From Onchocerca volvulus (Eukaryota > Nematoda > Chromadorea > Rhabditida > Onchocercidae): a stretch of 64,000 nucleotides of DNA. This document shows positions 26,901 to 40,038 of the stretch, piece after piece. Below the pieces are notes generated by a model. It saw only the letters and a list, made by a program, of their open reading frames with translations, ran no database searches and was not told the DNA's origin. Numbering within the stretch: the first letter of the stretch is position 1; every line of letters starts with the position of its first letter. Location: the NCBI GenBank assembly GCA_000499405.2, contig HG738137.1, positions 13,633,661 to 13,697,660 on the forward strand, written 5' to 3'. The position numbers were made by a program, and so were the translations under genes.

Positions 26901-28040
26901 AAAGCTTGTAATATCGGCATTGCAAATGCAGCAGTTTTGCCAGATCTAAAATTGTTTTCCCAAACCTCAAACTTTTAAATATAAATGCAGAACTTGAAAT
27001 CAACAAAAATTTTCATTTATTTTCATCTTATACAAGCTCGAATTATTATCATTATTTTTCGTTTTTGTTTTTTGTTTTTTTTGATACAATAATGACCTAT
27101 ATTATTGTTCTCATATCGGTAGTGAGTAAAAAAAAAATTTCAATATCTTTCATTGTGTTACGAAGATGATGAAATATGAAATGAAGTCAATTACAATATC
27201 CTCTTTCATTAAACATTATTTGTACTGGGATAATGACAGATGTCTTTAACAAAAAATAATATTTTGCAAATAATGACACAAAACTTCTTATTGCTTGGTA
27301 GTTCTGAATAAAAATAACTGAAAAAAAATCTACCCCGTTTCAGCAAGGCCAATTATATCACGCTTTTTAAATGCATGTGGCAGAGCTGCAATTTGCACTT
27401 TCGTGGGTTTCTTCCAATTTAAGCGATCGCATGCTTCACAAAGAACATCCGTTACACCCTAAAAAAATATTGACCTTAAAGCGGAACAACAAAAATATTC
27501 GCTATACTTAACTCTGACCAATAATGGCATAATTTCAAGAAAGATACTGATTGTAAAATCCTCGAAGGAAGTTCATAAAATAAGCCTTACCAATTCTTTT
27601 TCGAAATTTCCTCAGAAAACAAAGTTAAGGTTATGTAGTAGTTAAAATCTGTACTATTTCTGGAAGATTTCTTCTTTCTCAAGATTTTTCATTTAATATT
27701 TGTTATACTAGACAGAATTTATATGGTCACTACTTCTTTCATTCTTACAGTTTCTCTATTCTGGTTCAAATAACAGAATTTTAATCTTGATGGAAAATCA
27801 CTCAATTTCGAATTTTATATAGCATCTAAATAGCGGTGAACAAGTTTTCCAATATGAACATAATTTTCGAACAAAACAAAAATAACAACAATTTAAATAA
27901 TGTCCTCATTTCAATAACTAACGAATTTCTGATCGAATAATAAAAATGCTGACTAGTTTTTGGAATGTTATGTCTTCATCATGTTCTTCAACTGACTGTG
28001 TTGGCACTGCTTCATCTTCATCCGACGATGAGTCTGACAT
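23922..28040 (-). CDS. ddx-47: DEAD-box RNA helicase DDX47/Rrp3, complete, 11 exons
   Basis: ATP-dependent nucleolar RNA helicase of the DDX47 (yeast Rrp3) family, needed for early pre-rRNA cleavages leading to 18S rRNA. Exons: 28040-27954, 27458-27334, 26945-26788, 26685-26614, 26495-26305, 25915-25799, 25707-25561, 25437-25359, 24703-24561, 24290-24174, 24071-23922; all phases agree, 461 aa (human 455). Motifs in order: acidic [10 protein letters not shown] start; Q motif F26...Q51; Walker A AETGSGKT (68-75); PTRELA; VGGVD; TPGR (149-152); VMDEAD (DEAD 174-177); SAT (205-207); [25 protein letters not shown] (349-359). The tail is basic ([20 protein letters not shown]), as expected for a nucleolar helicase. 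Segments such as [20 protein letters not shown] are nearly identical to the vertebrate protein, so family assignment is firm. A likely trans-splice acceptor (TTTTATACAG) lies about 43 nt upstream of the ATG. Confidence 0.97.
26276..26330. repeat. ~29-bp duplication spanning DDX47 exon 5 donor
   Basis: On the minus strand the exon end CTACAATGACTAAAAAAGTTAG is echoed 29 bp later as CTACGGTGACTAAAAAAAGTTA, duplicating the exon tail and donor. Using the second donor would read through an in-frame TGA. Confidence 0.8.
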
Positions 28041-28082
28041 AATTCAGTTTTCTTTGTTTTCTCCTCGATTCAGATAAAAGCC

Positions 28083-28092
28083 TGTATAAAAT
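28083..28092 (-). promoter_or_regulatory. Candidate 5' acceptor (trans-splice) of ddx-47
   Basis: On the minus strand TTTTATACAG precedes a 43-nt stretch lacking further AG acceptors of comparable quality and ending at the DDX47 start codon. It could accept a spliced leader or join a 5' UTR exon. Only the consensus supports it. Confidence 0.3.
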
Positions 28093-28099
28093 TACAGTT

Positions 28100-30950
28100 C
28101 ATGTCCAGATAATACAATGTAATTTTCAGCACTACAACATGTTTTTTAATAAATAGTATCTCTCAAAAATCTGATTTTATGTATTTTAATAACACTGCAA
28201 TTACTTTCCAGTATCTAATATATTTTCCCATAACATTTCCCAATAAAAATATCATTTTTTTCATTACAATATAGTTCTCGATAATATTACGAATAGAATG
28301 AGCAGAAGTAGTAATGAAATCTTAGGCGACAATATATAAGAAATATCGGAATTTTTAATATGAGAATCAAATTTCCAAAACCCCCTCCGAATAAACAAAA
28401 TTACAAAACTTCGTGGAATCCTCCACCTAATCGCGATTTTCTCCACGGTATCGTTTCGTCACTCTTCAAAACACAAATCTGGTTTGCCATAATGATATGG
28501 TCCGATATGAAAATTTCAGAATTCCTCCAATATGCCTTTGTTGTCGCATGATTGCTTGAAATCAGTATTATCTCGAATCATCGATCTTGCTTGGTCTCTC
28601 TGTCTGTCACGTAACTTTAACTAGTATCTCACAATTTTTTTGCAAAATTTCGAATTGAAATGAAGATGACAGCTATCTGCTAACTATTTTCTAATTATTG
28701 ACAAATATTTTTTAACCATATAGCTTTGATAAAATCAACAAACAAAAATAATTATTTAATTATTATCTTCTAATTTAAACTATGCCCGATATTGTCAAAA
28801 ACAATTTTTATTATCCAAAATATTTCGATAAAATCTGCACTAATTTTGATAAAGATTATGATTTATATTTTGATTAGACAAAAATTTCAAAGAATAAGCT
28901 TATATTTTTTTCTTTTCCCCTTTTTCTTTTTTTTTTTGCTACTTTATTTTATTTTCAAGCATTAAATTATTGTTTTCTAATATAAATCATATGGATGGTT
29001 CCAAATTTGGATGGAATTTTTATTATTCAAAATTTTTCTGATAAAAAATTTTCAAGCTAAATAAACTTACTGCTTTTTCTGTCGTTTCTTCTTTTTTGCT
29101 AATTTATTTCATTTTTTCGCTTTTTTTTTTATTTTTGTACTTTTAGTAAAGCCTTTTTCGGCATTCTTAGCTTTTCTTTTTTTGTCAAGATTTATGGTTT
29201 GTATTTTTGGGGATGAAATATATGTATTATTATTATGAAATAAAATAAGGCATCGAACATTTTCTATTGAAAATTTTCATTCTTTAATAGGAAATCTATC
29301 CTTTTATAGCCATGTATGAGCAAATTTTGTCGATTCATTAAATAGAAAAATGGAAAATAAAACTGAAAAAAAAAGGAAAAGTATTTTGCTAGTATTATAA
29401 AAGTAATAATGTACATTAATCAATTCTACTAAAGTACTCAGTTCATTTTTTTTTCTCAAATCAGTTTTTATTCTTTTTTATTTTTCTTCATTTTCATTAT
29501 TCTTTCATGTTTTTATTTTTCTTTTTTCTTTTTTTATTTTGCAATAAATCTGTTTTTAACAAATTAAGTTTGTTTGTCTAATTTTTGATTTAAAAGAAAA
29601 AAAGAATTCAATCATTTTATTTTTTTGTCATTCCACTTTTTTTTTTGTTCCAATTTTCGATAAATTTGTAACCTATTTCTTAATAAATTAAATTCATAGT
29701 TGATGAATTAAAATTACTCGTCTGATTTTCGTTCAAAAAAAAAAAAAAAAAAAGAATTAAGTTTTTCAATCATATTACTTTTTCATCTTCTTGCTCCCCC
29801 TTAAAGCGTCTTTTTTTTTCGTTTCCGTAATTCATTTTTTTCCTCTTTTCCCCATTTTTCAATAAATTTGTGGATTAATTTTTAATGATTTTCTCAATTC
29901 TCAATAAATTTATTAACCAACTTCTAGGCTCTGAGTAAATTCAAATTAATTTTTCAATTTTTGCTTTAAAAAAAAATTAATTTTTCATCAGATGATTCTT
30001 TTTGCTTATCTTAAAATGCTTTTATTAATTTTTTTTATTTCCCTTCCTTTTCTGTCTTTCAAAAAAAAAAAAAAAAAAGAGAAAGTTTGAAAGCAAAAAA
30101 AAGAAATAAATAAATGCTTTAGAAAAAGATCATATCAATAATTTTGAAAATGCTAAAATAATCCGATGATAGCGATTGTTCCGAATAATCGATAATCACT
30201 AATCACTATTCACTAATCAGTAATCATTATTTTGAATAATTAATAATCAAATCATTAGGTTCGAATAAGTATCATACCATATCTACTGGAACAAAAACCA
30301 TCTTTACAGAAATTTTAACCGTATAGAAAAATTAAAATTCAACTTTACAGAAAGTTAACTTTAACTTTGCATAACATTATAGAAAACAGTTTTTTTTTGT
30401 GCAATTTCTTTTTTTATTTTGATTTTTAATTTTAAGTTTATTCTTTTACACATCCATTGCCTCAGCAATTTCTAGCAATCATTTTGTCATTTTAATGTTT
30501 AATTTATCGGAAAAAATGTGAATGAAAAAAAAAAAAAAGAGAAAAAAATTTGTTTTTCTTTGATATATCTATCAGATGTTATTTTAACAAGAAATTCATA
30601 ATATCATTTATTTTTAATTGTGAAATTCATAATCAAATATTATTTACATAAAAAATAGGAAGTTATAAATCAGAAATACTGGATGAAATTTTGTTTTGAA
30701 TTTTTCATTATTATTATTATTATACCTCCATTACTACATCATTTCTCATATGCATTATTTTGTTCTTTAGAGTGTTATATTTTGAAAACAAAATTAGATA
30801 TAATTTGGACGAAAGAATGAAGAAATGAATAAATAATTAAATAAATGAATAAATTTGAAATTGAGCGGTTAAATTTAATTTAACTAAATTAAACGATCAA
30901 ATTCAGCAAATAGTTTTAAAAAACTTTAAATGACTTAACTAAATTGAACG
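28100..30950. other. Intergenic low-complexity DNA
   Basis: Upstream of ddx-47. Poly-A/T and TTTC/TTTTA-rich tracts dominate, with no coding exon that I can support. A short Pro/Asn-rich frame at 28360-28551 overlaps a CCNCC...AATAA-type duplication and is judged chance. Confidence 0.6.
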
Positions 30951-30959
30951 ATTAAACAA

Positions 30960-31345
30960 AACTTACAATCAAATTGAAATGATTAGAAAGATAAGTCCTT
31001 TTTTATTTTTCTGAGTTTATGCTGATAGACAAAAAGCAATTAAAATGATAACTTTTGATAAGCTTCTGAGATGGGGAAAAATTTATATATTTTGCGCAAA
31101 TTATTATCTTCAATATCTTAAGTGGATTTTTTTAAAAAATTCATTTAAGATGTTGAAGATATCATTCATCTTAGTATCTTATCAAAGTTATAATGATCTT
31201 TGATATCTTGGTAGCTTATCAAAGATATCATTCTTCTTAGTAGCTTGTCAAAGATATCATTCATCCCAGTAACTTATCAAAGATATCATTCGTGTTAGTA
31301 GCTCATCAAAAGCTGTTAATCATTTCAATTTGATCATTTAATTCA
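30960..31345. mobile_element. Fold-back (MITE-like) element with internal 29-bp tandem repeat
   Basis: A long inverted repeat is centred near 31136. Left TATCTTCAATATCTTAAGTG pairs with right TTTAAGATGTTGAAGATA. Farther out, left ATGATAACTTTTGATAAGC matches the reverse complement of the right arm near 31300-31322, and CAAATTGAAATGATTA occurs on both flanks in opposite orientation. The right arm carries three exact-length 29-bp units (31220, 31249, 31278), each beginning CAAAGATATCATTC, and a related one at about 31155. No coding capacity. This fits a decayed non-autonomous DNA element; target-site duplication not established. Confidence 0.5.
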
Positions 31346-34300
31346 ATCGTTTTTTTTTTTTTTTTGGTCCTTCTGATAGCTTGTTAAAAGAAATAAGACT
31401 TAATTTAGTTTCATAATATTTTTTTTTATGCAAAAGTAGTGAAAGAAATTGGATGAAATAATATCACTAAAAGAAAGAAGAAAAAAACTGAAATTTCAAT
31501 TTCTTTTTAATAATTTCATTTCACAACATTGTTTTCTTTTTGAAAATTTTTAATAATTGAATCAAAAAATAATCAGTTATTTACAAAAAATTTTTATTTA
31601 AAGCTTATGCTTGAAACAAAATGTTCGCATTTTTTTTTTTTTTTTTTTGTTTATCAGCGATAAATTTTTGTCTTTTTCTCAATGATAAATTGCATTTTCC
31701 GGAAATTATGCATTTCGATTTTTCATTTGAATATTTTAGAAATTTTTGAAAAATAACATTGATTTTCAATATGATGATAAAGAAATGAAAAGGTTTAAAC
31801 TATGATCTGATAATGTTACAGTAATGATCCAACGTTGATCACGTGGAATATTATAATAAAGAATATCGATATTCAATTGATACTGAAAATACCAAAGATT
31901 TAGAATTAAAATATATGCAATATAATTTTTAAAAGTTTCAAAATATCGTACTTGCACGTGATTGATTTTACTGAAAAATCAATTAATACTTCTCAATCAA
32001 CAATATATTAGTTATTTAACGTATCTTACGCTTAAATCGTTATTAAATACACTCTGACACCTGCACAATTTGTTATTTGATTCGATTTTAATTATTCATC
32101 TTAAAAAAAAACGGAAATATTAACTAAATTTTTAATTATAATTAACATTTTATTTATGTTGAAAAATTACAATCATGATCAAATTTAATTTATCAAAATA
32201 TTCAACAATGGAATATTTTTGCAAAATAGCAAACTTAAATTATTTTGGAAAATAATTATTAAACCATTAATTAATATAAAAAATGATCACATTTTTAATT
32301 ACAAAAAAAATTCTTTTTCAAAAATTTATTTCTTCAAATTTATTTTTTATCGTTTTTTTTTTCTGTTATTTTACAGTCAACTTCATTATATTCAAGAAAT
32401 ATTTTCTCTCATCTTCCTTCTCTCGCCTGTATAATTCGGTCTAAAATGAAATTTTTAGAAATGAGTTAAATTAGAAAAAAGCATTTAGCAATATGGATCA
32501 AGTCTTAGTTGAAAGTACTATTTTTTCATGAAAAAACCCAATAATTCGATTACAAAACTTAATTACTAGTTTAGATAGCTAAGGGAAAATGAATAAGAAA
32601 TGAAAAATGGGGAAATTTTGAAAGGAAAAGCTATAAAAAAAAAAAGAAGCGGAAAAAATCAGACGAAAATTGCAGCCAAGTTCATCTAATTTTCAAGCTT
32701 ATTCAAATCCATTCCAAACTTTTTTCTTTTTTTTTAACATTCGCACCATCTTTGTTTCCATTCCAGTTTATAGCAACAAAAAAAAATTTAAAAAAAAGTC
32801 ATCAAATAAGATAAGTATCATTTTACACCAATATCTAAAATTAATATCATTTTACATCAATATCAAAAGTATTATTTTGCACTTTCCAAAGAAAAATATC
32901 TTGTAAAAATATCAATTTACATATTTTATGATTAGATAAACTTTGATTGATAAGTTGAAAAGTTATCCGACTAAACGACAAATTAAGCTAAATTAATTTA
33001 ACGCACATTTAGCGCATTAATATCTTTTAAATAATTTTAAGTTTTCAGTCTTTTTTTTTCTTTTTTCCATAATGATTGAATAGATGAAAAATTTTATATG
33101 TATAAATATCATTTCATATTAGATGAAAAAGTTTATCTAAAATTAGATAAATTCCAATTGATAAGAAGAAAACAAGTGATTAGTTGATAAATTAAGTTGA
33201 ATTGAAATATTAATTTCTTTTGAATGGTTTTCAGCTTTTTTTTTCAAGTTCTCTTTGATTTCCTTTTTCTTTTTTCTTTACAAAAGCATATTATGATAAA
33301 TTGACATAAAATTTAAATGCTAAAAAAAAAAAAGTCCATATTTTATTGTTTTATGATTTTACTGCTAATGTAAAAAAAGAAAAAAGATCAAAGGGACGAA
33401 TAATGTTAAAACAAATGTAGATGCTATTTTTAAAGTTAAAAAGCAATAATTTTTGCTAAAATGGCATGAAATAAAATTTTCCAATGAAAAATTCTGAAAC
33501 AAAATTTTCGTTTTTGCTTATGAATAAGTTAATTTTTTGCTAAAATTTTTTAAATCATTCAATTTCGCAAGTATTTCAAATGTTTTCATTTTATTGCTCC
33601 ATTTCACTGAATAGAACAACGAAAACCGATTAGTAAGTCTGGAAGTATAAAAATTCCAATTTAAACTTAAATCTCCCAGTTGAAACAATTAAATAGTGAT
33701 TAAAAAGTACAAGATGGATTAACTGAAGTAATCAGGCAATACATTAACAAAATTAGATTTTATTTTCAAATATATTTCAAACGAATTATTAAATACTAAA
33801 TCGTATATTGGAATAAAAATTGAGAATCAACAAAATTCTTCATTGTTTTCTCACTGAGTTAATTAAAAATTTTTATATAATATTCAACTTTTATTTATTC
33901 TTTCATTCTATTGTAATTTATTCATTGTTTATTTCATTTATTGCTCGATAAAATCTCAAGCTTCTGATTAAATTTTAAGTTGTCTCAAAATTCTCATCAG
34001 CAATTTTTGAAATGAATTTTATTTGAATAATAATTTCTTTATTCATATATTTTAGTGCAAATTATCACTATTAACTATCATTTTTGAATCAAAATTCTGT
34101 TTAAATTTTAAATTATACCGAAATTTTTATAATAATAATTTCTGAATCAAATTTCATATTTTTAATAATTTCTTCATATATATATATATATATATATATA
34201 TTGATGCAAATTATTACTATTATTAAAAGTATTAATAAAACTTTTGGACTATTTCAAAATTTAAATAGAGTTTTGTTATTCTATTAATAATTTTAAATCA

Positions 34301-36640
34301 AAAAATAATTTCTGTAGTACAAACTATTGCTATAAGTACTAAATATTTACTTTACATGATACACATAATTTCCTTCTTATTATTAGCATCAAGTGTCCTT
34401 ATCATCGTTATCATAGATATTCTCGTTAGCATGAATGTCCTTATCATTCATTTTGTGATGATAATAAATAATTTTTTACTTGATTTAACATGAATATTAA
34501 TTTATATAATATATATTATAATATATATTATATATCATCATAGAGCAATTTATTTGGTGTTTATTAATACTAAATTTAAGTACAAAACGATTATCGTGAA
34601 ACTATTGGAAAAATGTCATTTTGCAAGAACTTTTCCGTTTTATTTCGATTATTTCCATTAAAGCTATAAATTGGTAATAATTCATTTGTAATTTTATGAT
34701 AATTCAAATATATTTACCAAAAATTTCCGTTTTTTCTCCTTCTTTTCCTTCAGTATCAATTTCATATCAATTTCATCAAAAAAAATGATTAATAAATTAT
34801 TTTATAAATCCTCTCTATAGCATTCATATCTTTGCTATGAATTTTTTTTTTTTTTTTTTTTTAAGTATTCTTTGAAAAAAGGAAAAATATTAAACAATAT
34901 TTAAAGGAAAGTAAGAAAAGCTTCTCAACTACATATTTCACCATAAACAAGTATTTTTAAAAAATATTTCTTATATATCGAATTTCATTGTTTTTTTTTT
35001 TTTCATGCTAATCTTAATTTCAATTTGTTTGATTCACAAAAGAATAAATTGCAAGATGAAAATTGCGGACTTTAACAATAATCGAAGAATTTATTGTTAA
35101 CAAGAAATTGAAAAATTAAAGTTGAATAAAACTACTAACAACATACAATCACAATAATTTGATGTTTGAAATTTCAATTACGGTTAGTTGTTATCATTGT
35201 TACTTTCATGAATTTTCTTTCTCTTTTTTTTTTTTTTTTCATTTAAAATTCTTTCTTCCATTCAGTCTTTTTTCATTTATTTCTCGCTTTTCATGAAATT
35301 CGAAATAAATTTAACTAACGAAATAAATGTTAAATTTAGCGATGTTACTATTGCTGCTGTTTAAATTGAAATGTTAGAGAAATTTTGTGAGGAAAAGTTT
35401 AATTTTCCATGAAAATTGTCCGAAATTTTTTCGTTTTCTTTTTCTTCTTTTTTATTTACTTACATGTGCTCTATATATAGCTGCTGATTGCAAGAATTTC
35501 TTTCTGAAAAATAAGCCTGAAATTCGGAGAATTTCCAGAAGAAAAAAAAAATGCAATACTAGTCTTTTTCTTCTTTGAAGACATATATTATATTGTTCAT
35601 TCTTATCATTTCAATATCTTTTCTCTCTTCTTAATTTTCTTTTTTTACTTCTTTTTTTTTTTAAAGTTTCTGAACAGTTCGTCATTTATAATTATCGATT
35701 ATTTATAGATTAAAAGAAAATGTTTAATTTTTGCTTTTCGATAAAATTTAAATCTTTCAACTTAAATTGTTGCTTTCAAAAATTTTAAAAAGGTTTTTAT
35801 TTTCTCTTTTTGGAAGTTTCAATTTAATCATTTACAATCATCGATGATTTATAAGTTAAATGAAATTGACATCTATTTTTGACTAAATTAAAATTTTGCG
35901 ACTTGAATCAATTAACCTTAAAAACTTCGAAAAAGGTTTTTCCTTTTGGAAATTTCAGAATAGTTTAATCGCTTAAAATATATAACGATTTGTAGATTAG
36001 ATGAAATTTTTGAACTTTCACTTTTAAAAAATCTGAATTTTTGAAAAATTCAAAAATATATGCAAAAATAAATGAAAATATGAATAATTTTTTTTATACG
36101 CATAATGTATTATGATCAATCATAATCTCATTATAGATAAATTCTTGGCTCTAAACAATAAAAAAAAAAAAAAAAAAAAATATTGGCCAAGTTTTGTAAT
36201 GACCGGAAAACGATGCAATTAAATTGGGAAATGAAAATAGTAATGGCATTATCAAAAAAAATTACAATATGAATATAACAGATTTTTCAATATTCTTTGT
36301 ATAGTGATTATTCTTCCCCATTCTAATGATATAAACAATTCTTTTTTTTTTTCTTTTCATCGTTATTTTCATTAAAAATTAATGAAAAATAGAACTTTTC
36401 GGTTTTAGTTGAACAAAAAAAATATTTTAATGCTTGCTAAATATTGCTGACAATCGAGAAAAAATTGCTTGATTCAATTTTCAAACTGAAAATAAAAAAA
36501 AGATTGCTGCTATTTTCTGTGGAAACATCACTATTACTAGCATATTTAAAATATTGACTTATCAAGTTGGAAAATTTTAGGTCTAGAGAATTTGATAGCC
36601 TTCTTCAAACAAATGATTCATTATAAATTAGAAATTTATT
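31346..36640. other. Intergenic low-complexity DNA
   Basis: Long A/T tracts; an (AT)13 microsatellite at 34176-34201 and an AT palindromic stretch at 34501-34540. One weak exon-like segment lies on the minus strand at about 31826-31888 (see findings). Nothing else coding is supported. Confidence 0.6.
34176..34201. repeat. (AT)13 microsatellite
   Basis: Twenty-six bases of AT dinucleotide in intergenic DNA. Confidence 0.95.
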
Positions 36641-37145
36641 CATATTTTTTATTTATTCATCCGGTATTATCTGCCACAAAATCTTGATCTTTGTCGTTTG
36701 TGGGATTGGGATGAACTGAATTTGTCATATAACGAAATTTTTGGTTTGACAGATTTTGTTGTTTTTTTTTTTTCTTCATTTTTTTTTTTTTTTTTTTTGA
36801 GAACTTTACAAAACAATTGATGATTATCGTTACTACATCGGATAATTCTGACTTCTTTTTGATAGGAGGGAAGTTATTGGTGTTGGGATTTGATAGGATT
36901 TGACGAAGTTTGCGAGTTGAATTCGGAAAGCGTCGCTTGTCAAATGGTAATCAAATCAAAATTAGAGGAAAATGGTCGCAGCAAATCGAATTAAAGCGAG
37001 TGTTTTTACAACTAATCCCGCGGAAGAATTTATGCTTAATCATGTTGCGACCGATGAAAGAAATGATCAGATCGCAAGCAATACTGATTGGTTTACAAAG
37101 GCATATTGTGATATAATTATGTTGGATACAGAAATAGCTATGTGA

Positions 37146-40030
37146 ACAAAGAAGCTATTTTACTACATTTTACAATTTAGCCATTGAATTTAGGTTTGGT
37201 TTTTAGCCTGAAAGAATTTTCATCTGAATTGGTTTAACAGATGTTTACTAATTTTTTTTTTTTTTTTTTAACCGCATAAGACGGAGAGATTTACATGTGA
37301 ATTGGATTAATAGTTTTACAAGATAGTTCAAAATATCAATTTACTCAGAAATTTAATCGAAGTTGGAGGAAGTACATATGCATTGGACAAGCAATTCAAT
37401 TACAACAACAAATAGCTGCAAAATACTATATTTAAGCCGATAAACCTATTAATACAAAAATACTATAATTATTTAAAAATATTTGTATATTAAGAATATT
37501 TGGTTTATTTTACACTCTTTCCATAAAATTTTCGTCATTTCCAAAAATTTGATAATGAACTTTTTTTTTTCTGTAAATATATTTATTAGAAATAATCTTT
37601 TATGTCATATGTTGGCCAATTTTTTTTTTTTTTCGTCAAAATGTCAACTTTGTAAATCATCAACATATACATAGACAGCAAGTTTATCGTCTTTTTAAAT
37701 TAAACTAAAAAGCTTTCACTTTATGCTTTTTTTTTTCTGTTTTGAACAAATAAGTTTCGTAAATTTGCTTCATATGTAATTTTTTTAATTAAGGAAAATT
37801 TTTAGGATGAAATAAAAAAAAAGAAATGGGGAAAAAAAGAGTTAGCTTTTTCTTTATTCACTTACTTTCTTCCATCAGAAAACTTCATATACTTTTTGAA
37901 TAATATTTGTAGTTTTTTAAATATTCTCAATATTCATGTTTAAATGTTATCATTAATATATCATTTTTTATTATCATTATCTTATTTTTTCTTTTCATCC
38001 CCTACTTCTTTCTCGTTTTATTATTATTAATAGTAGTAGTAGTAGCAGTAATACCATTATTATTATTATATTATTTATTATTACTATTATCATTAGTTAT
38101 TATCATTATTACCAACAATAATGCTATTATTATTATCAACTATTATCATTATAATTATAATGATTGCTGTAATTATAATTGTTATCATTATTCTTATTAC
38201 TTATACTGTCGATTAGTAATAAAACTAATATTAGATTAGTAATAAAATTAGTAATAAAACCAAATATGAGTATTATTTAGTTTATATCTTTATTTACTGC
38301 AAAAGTATATGATTTAACATAATAATAATTTTCATGAAAATTTAAAATCTTTTTTTTTTCTCACACCCAAAAACTTTTTAATAATAAAATAAATTTCTAG
38401 TATTAATTTTATCTTTTTAGGCAATAAAATAACGACAATTTTTGCAAAACGAATAATGAATAAATAAAAAATGGATAACTAATTTTTGTTAGAATTTATT
38501 TACGAATAAAAATTTAAATGATTTAATTTGAGCAATACCCAAATGGATAAAAATAGTCGTGATAAATTATTCAGAAAGCCATTCTTTAGTAAGAATGTTG
38601 TCAATTGTTTATTCTTTCGTTTAATTATTTCCTACTTTTTATTCACAATTTTCTTCCTCTCTCCTTTTATTTCCTTTGTTGTCTTTTATTTCAATTATTA
38701 TTATTTCAAATGTTTCCAATTTATTTCATTTTCATTCTTTCAAAATATTCAATTAAAGTTTTTTTTTCTTTTTTTCTTAACAATTATTTAAAATTTGCAG
38801 AAACATCTTCAACATAATTTGTATTTAGAAAAAAAAAATAGCATTTTCAGAACGAAGACAAAAATCATTTTCGATAATAATGTCAATGAATATTTCATTT
38901 TTTTTTTCTTCTCATTTCAATCGTTAATTATCAATTTCCAATTTTCTTTTTTTTTTTTTTTTTATCAAACTTTGCATCCATTTGATGAAGTAAGAATTAT
39001 ATTTGAATTGAAAATTTTTTTTTTTTAAATAAGAAGAAAAGTATTCATTTCAATCCTTTGACATTTTTATTTTGCCTGTTTTTTTCTTACTTCTCCTTTC
39101 GATGACAATACAGTTATCACATTTCTAAAATTTGTTACAACTTTTTCTATTGATTTCCTAAAAAAAGATAAATCAATAACTGGAAATTTCAAAAATTCAA
39201 TAAAATTTTTCATCACTTAAAGTATAAAATTACTAATTAACTCTTTGCATAGATATTATTATGAAGTAGTGAAAGGAAGAAAAAGACGCAATTGCATGGC
39301 CAAGATTTATGTTACTATTTTAGTCCAAAGCTTTGGCTGTTTGAAATAGGAGAAGAAATAGAAGCCAAGAGCCAAGTGAATGTATTTGCGTAATTGTATA
39401 TGTTTATGGATGTGAAATTGAAATTTCCATTAGAGTTAGCAATACTAGAAAGAAAAGGAAGTTAAGATTTGAACCAGGAAATAATCAGCCTAGAAATATT
39501 TTATATGGAATGCAAAATGAAATTTACTTTTTCAAAAGTTCATATATTTCAGAAATTGAGTTCTACAAAATTACAATTTTCATTTTTATTTTTACAAAAT
39601 ATTTTGTAAAAAAAAAAAATTGATTTTAAGTTTTAAATTATACTTTTATATTATTGTACTTTCTTTGATTGATATTATAAATCTTTTTTTTTCCCAAACA
39701 ATTTTGTTGTTTGAAGAAAAAAAGAAAAGTTTTAGAATATTAAACGAAAAAAAAAATCCTTCACTTCCCCAATTACAGTTTTCCATTTTTCCAATTATTT
39801 ATTTTATTTTTTTATTTTTTTTAAACAAACGAAGCCAATCTAATATGAATATCTTTTTTGCGTTTTTAAATTTCGATATTTTTCGTTTTTGCCATTTTAT
39901 TTAATTTATTAATTTTATTCCATTTCTATTAATATTTTTCTTTTTTTGCATTAATCATCGCAATGATCATTTATAGCATAAATTGATATTTTGTCTCTAA
40001 TACGATTTTGATTTTGATTTCAAGTAATTC
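37146..40030. other. Intergenic, upstream of the ankyrin gene
   Basis: Contains poly-T runs and a long irregular (TTA)/(ATT) tract at about 38017-38220. No exon supported. The 5' flank of the ankyrin gene must lie here. Confidence 0.55.
38017..38220. repeat. Irregular TTA/ATT trinucleotide tract
   Basis: About 200 bp built mostly from ATT, TTA and TAG triplets (GTAGTAGTAGTAG, then TTATTATTATTA and variants) with interruptions. Confidence 0.85.
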
Positions 40031-40038
40031 ATTTCAGG

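Noticed and set aside
28360..28551. Plus-strand Pro/Asn-rich frame upstream of ddx-47
   Set aside because: Short, built on an imperfect internal duplication, with no splice sites or homologue; likely part of the DDX47 upstream region.
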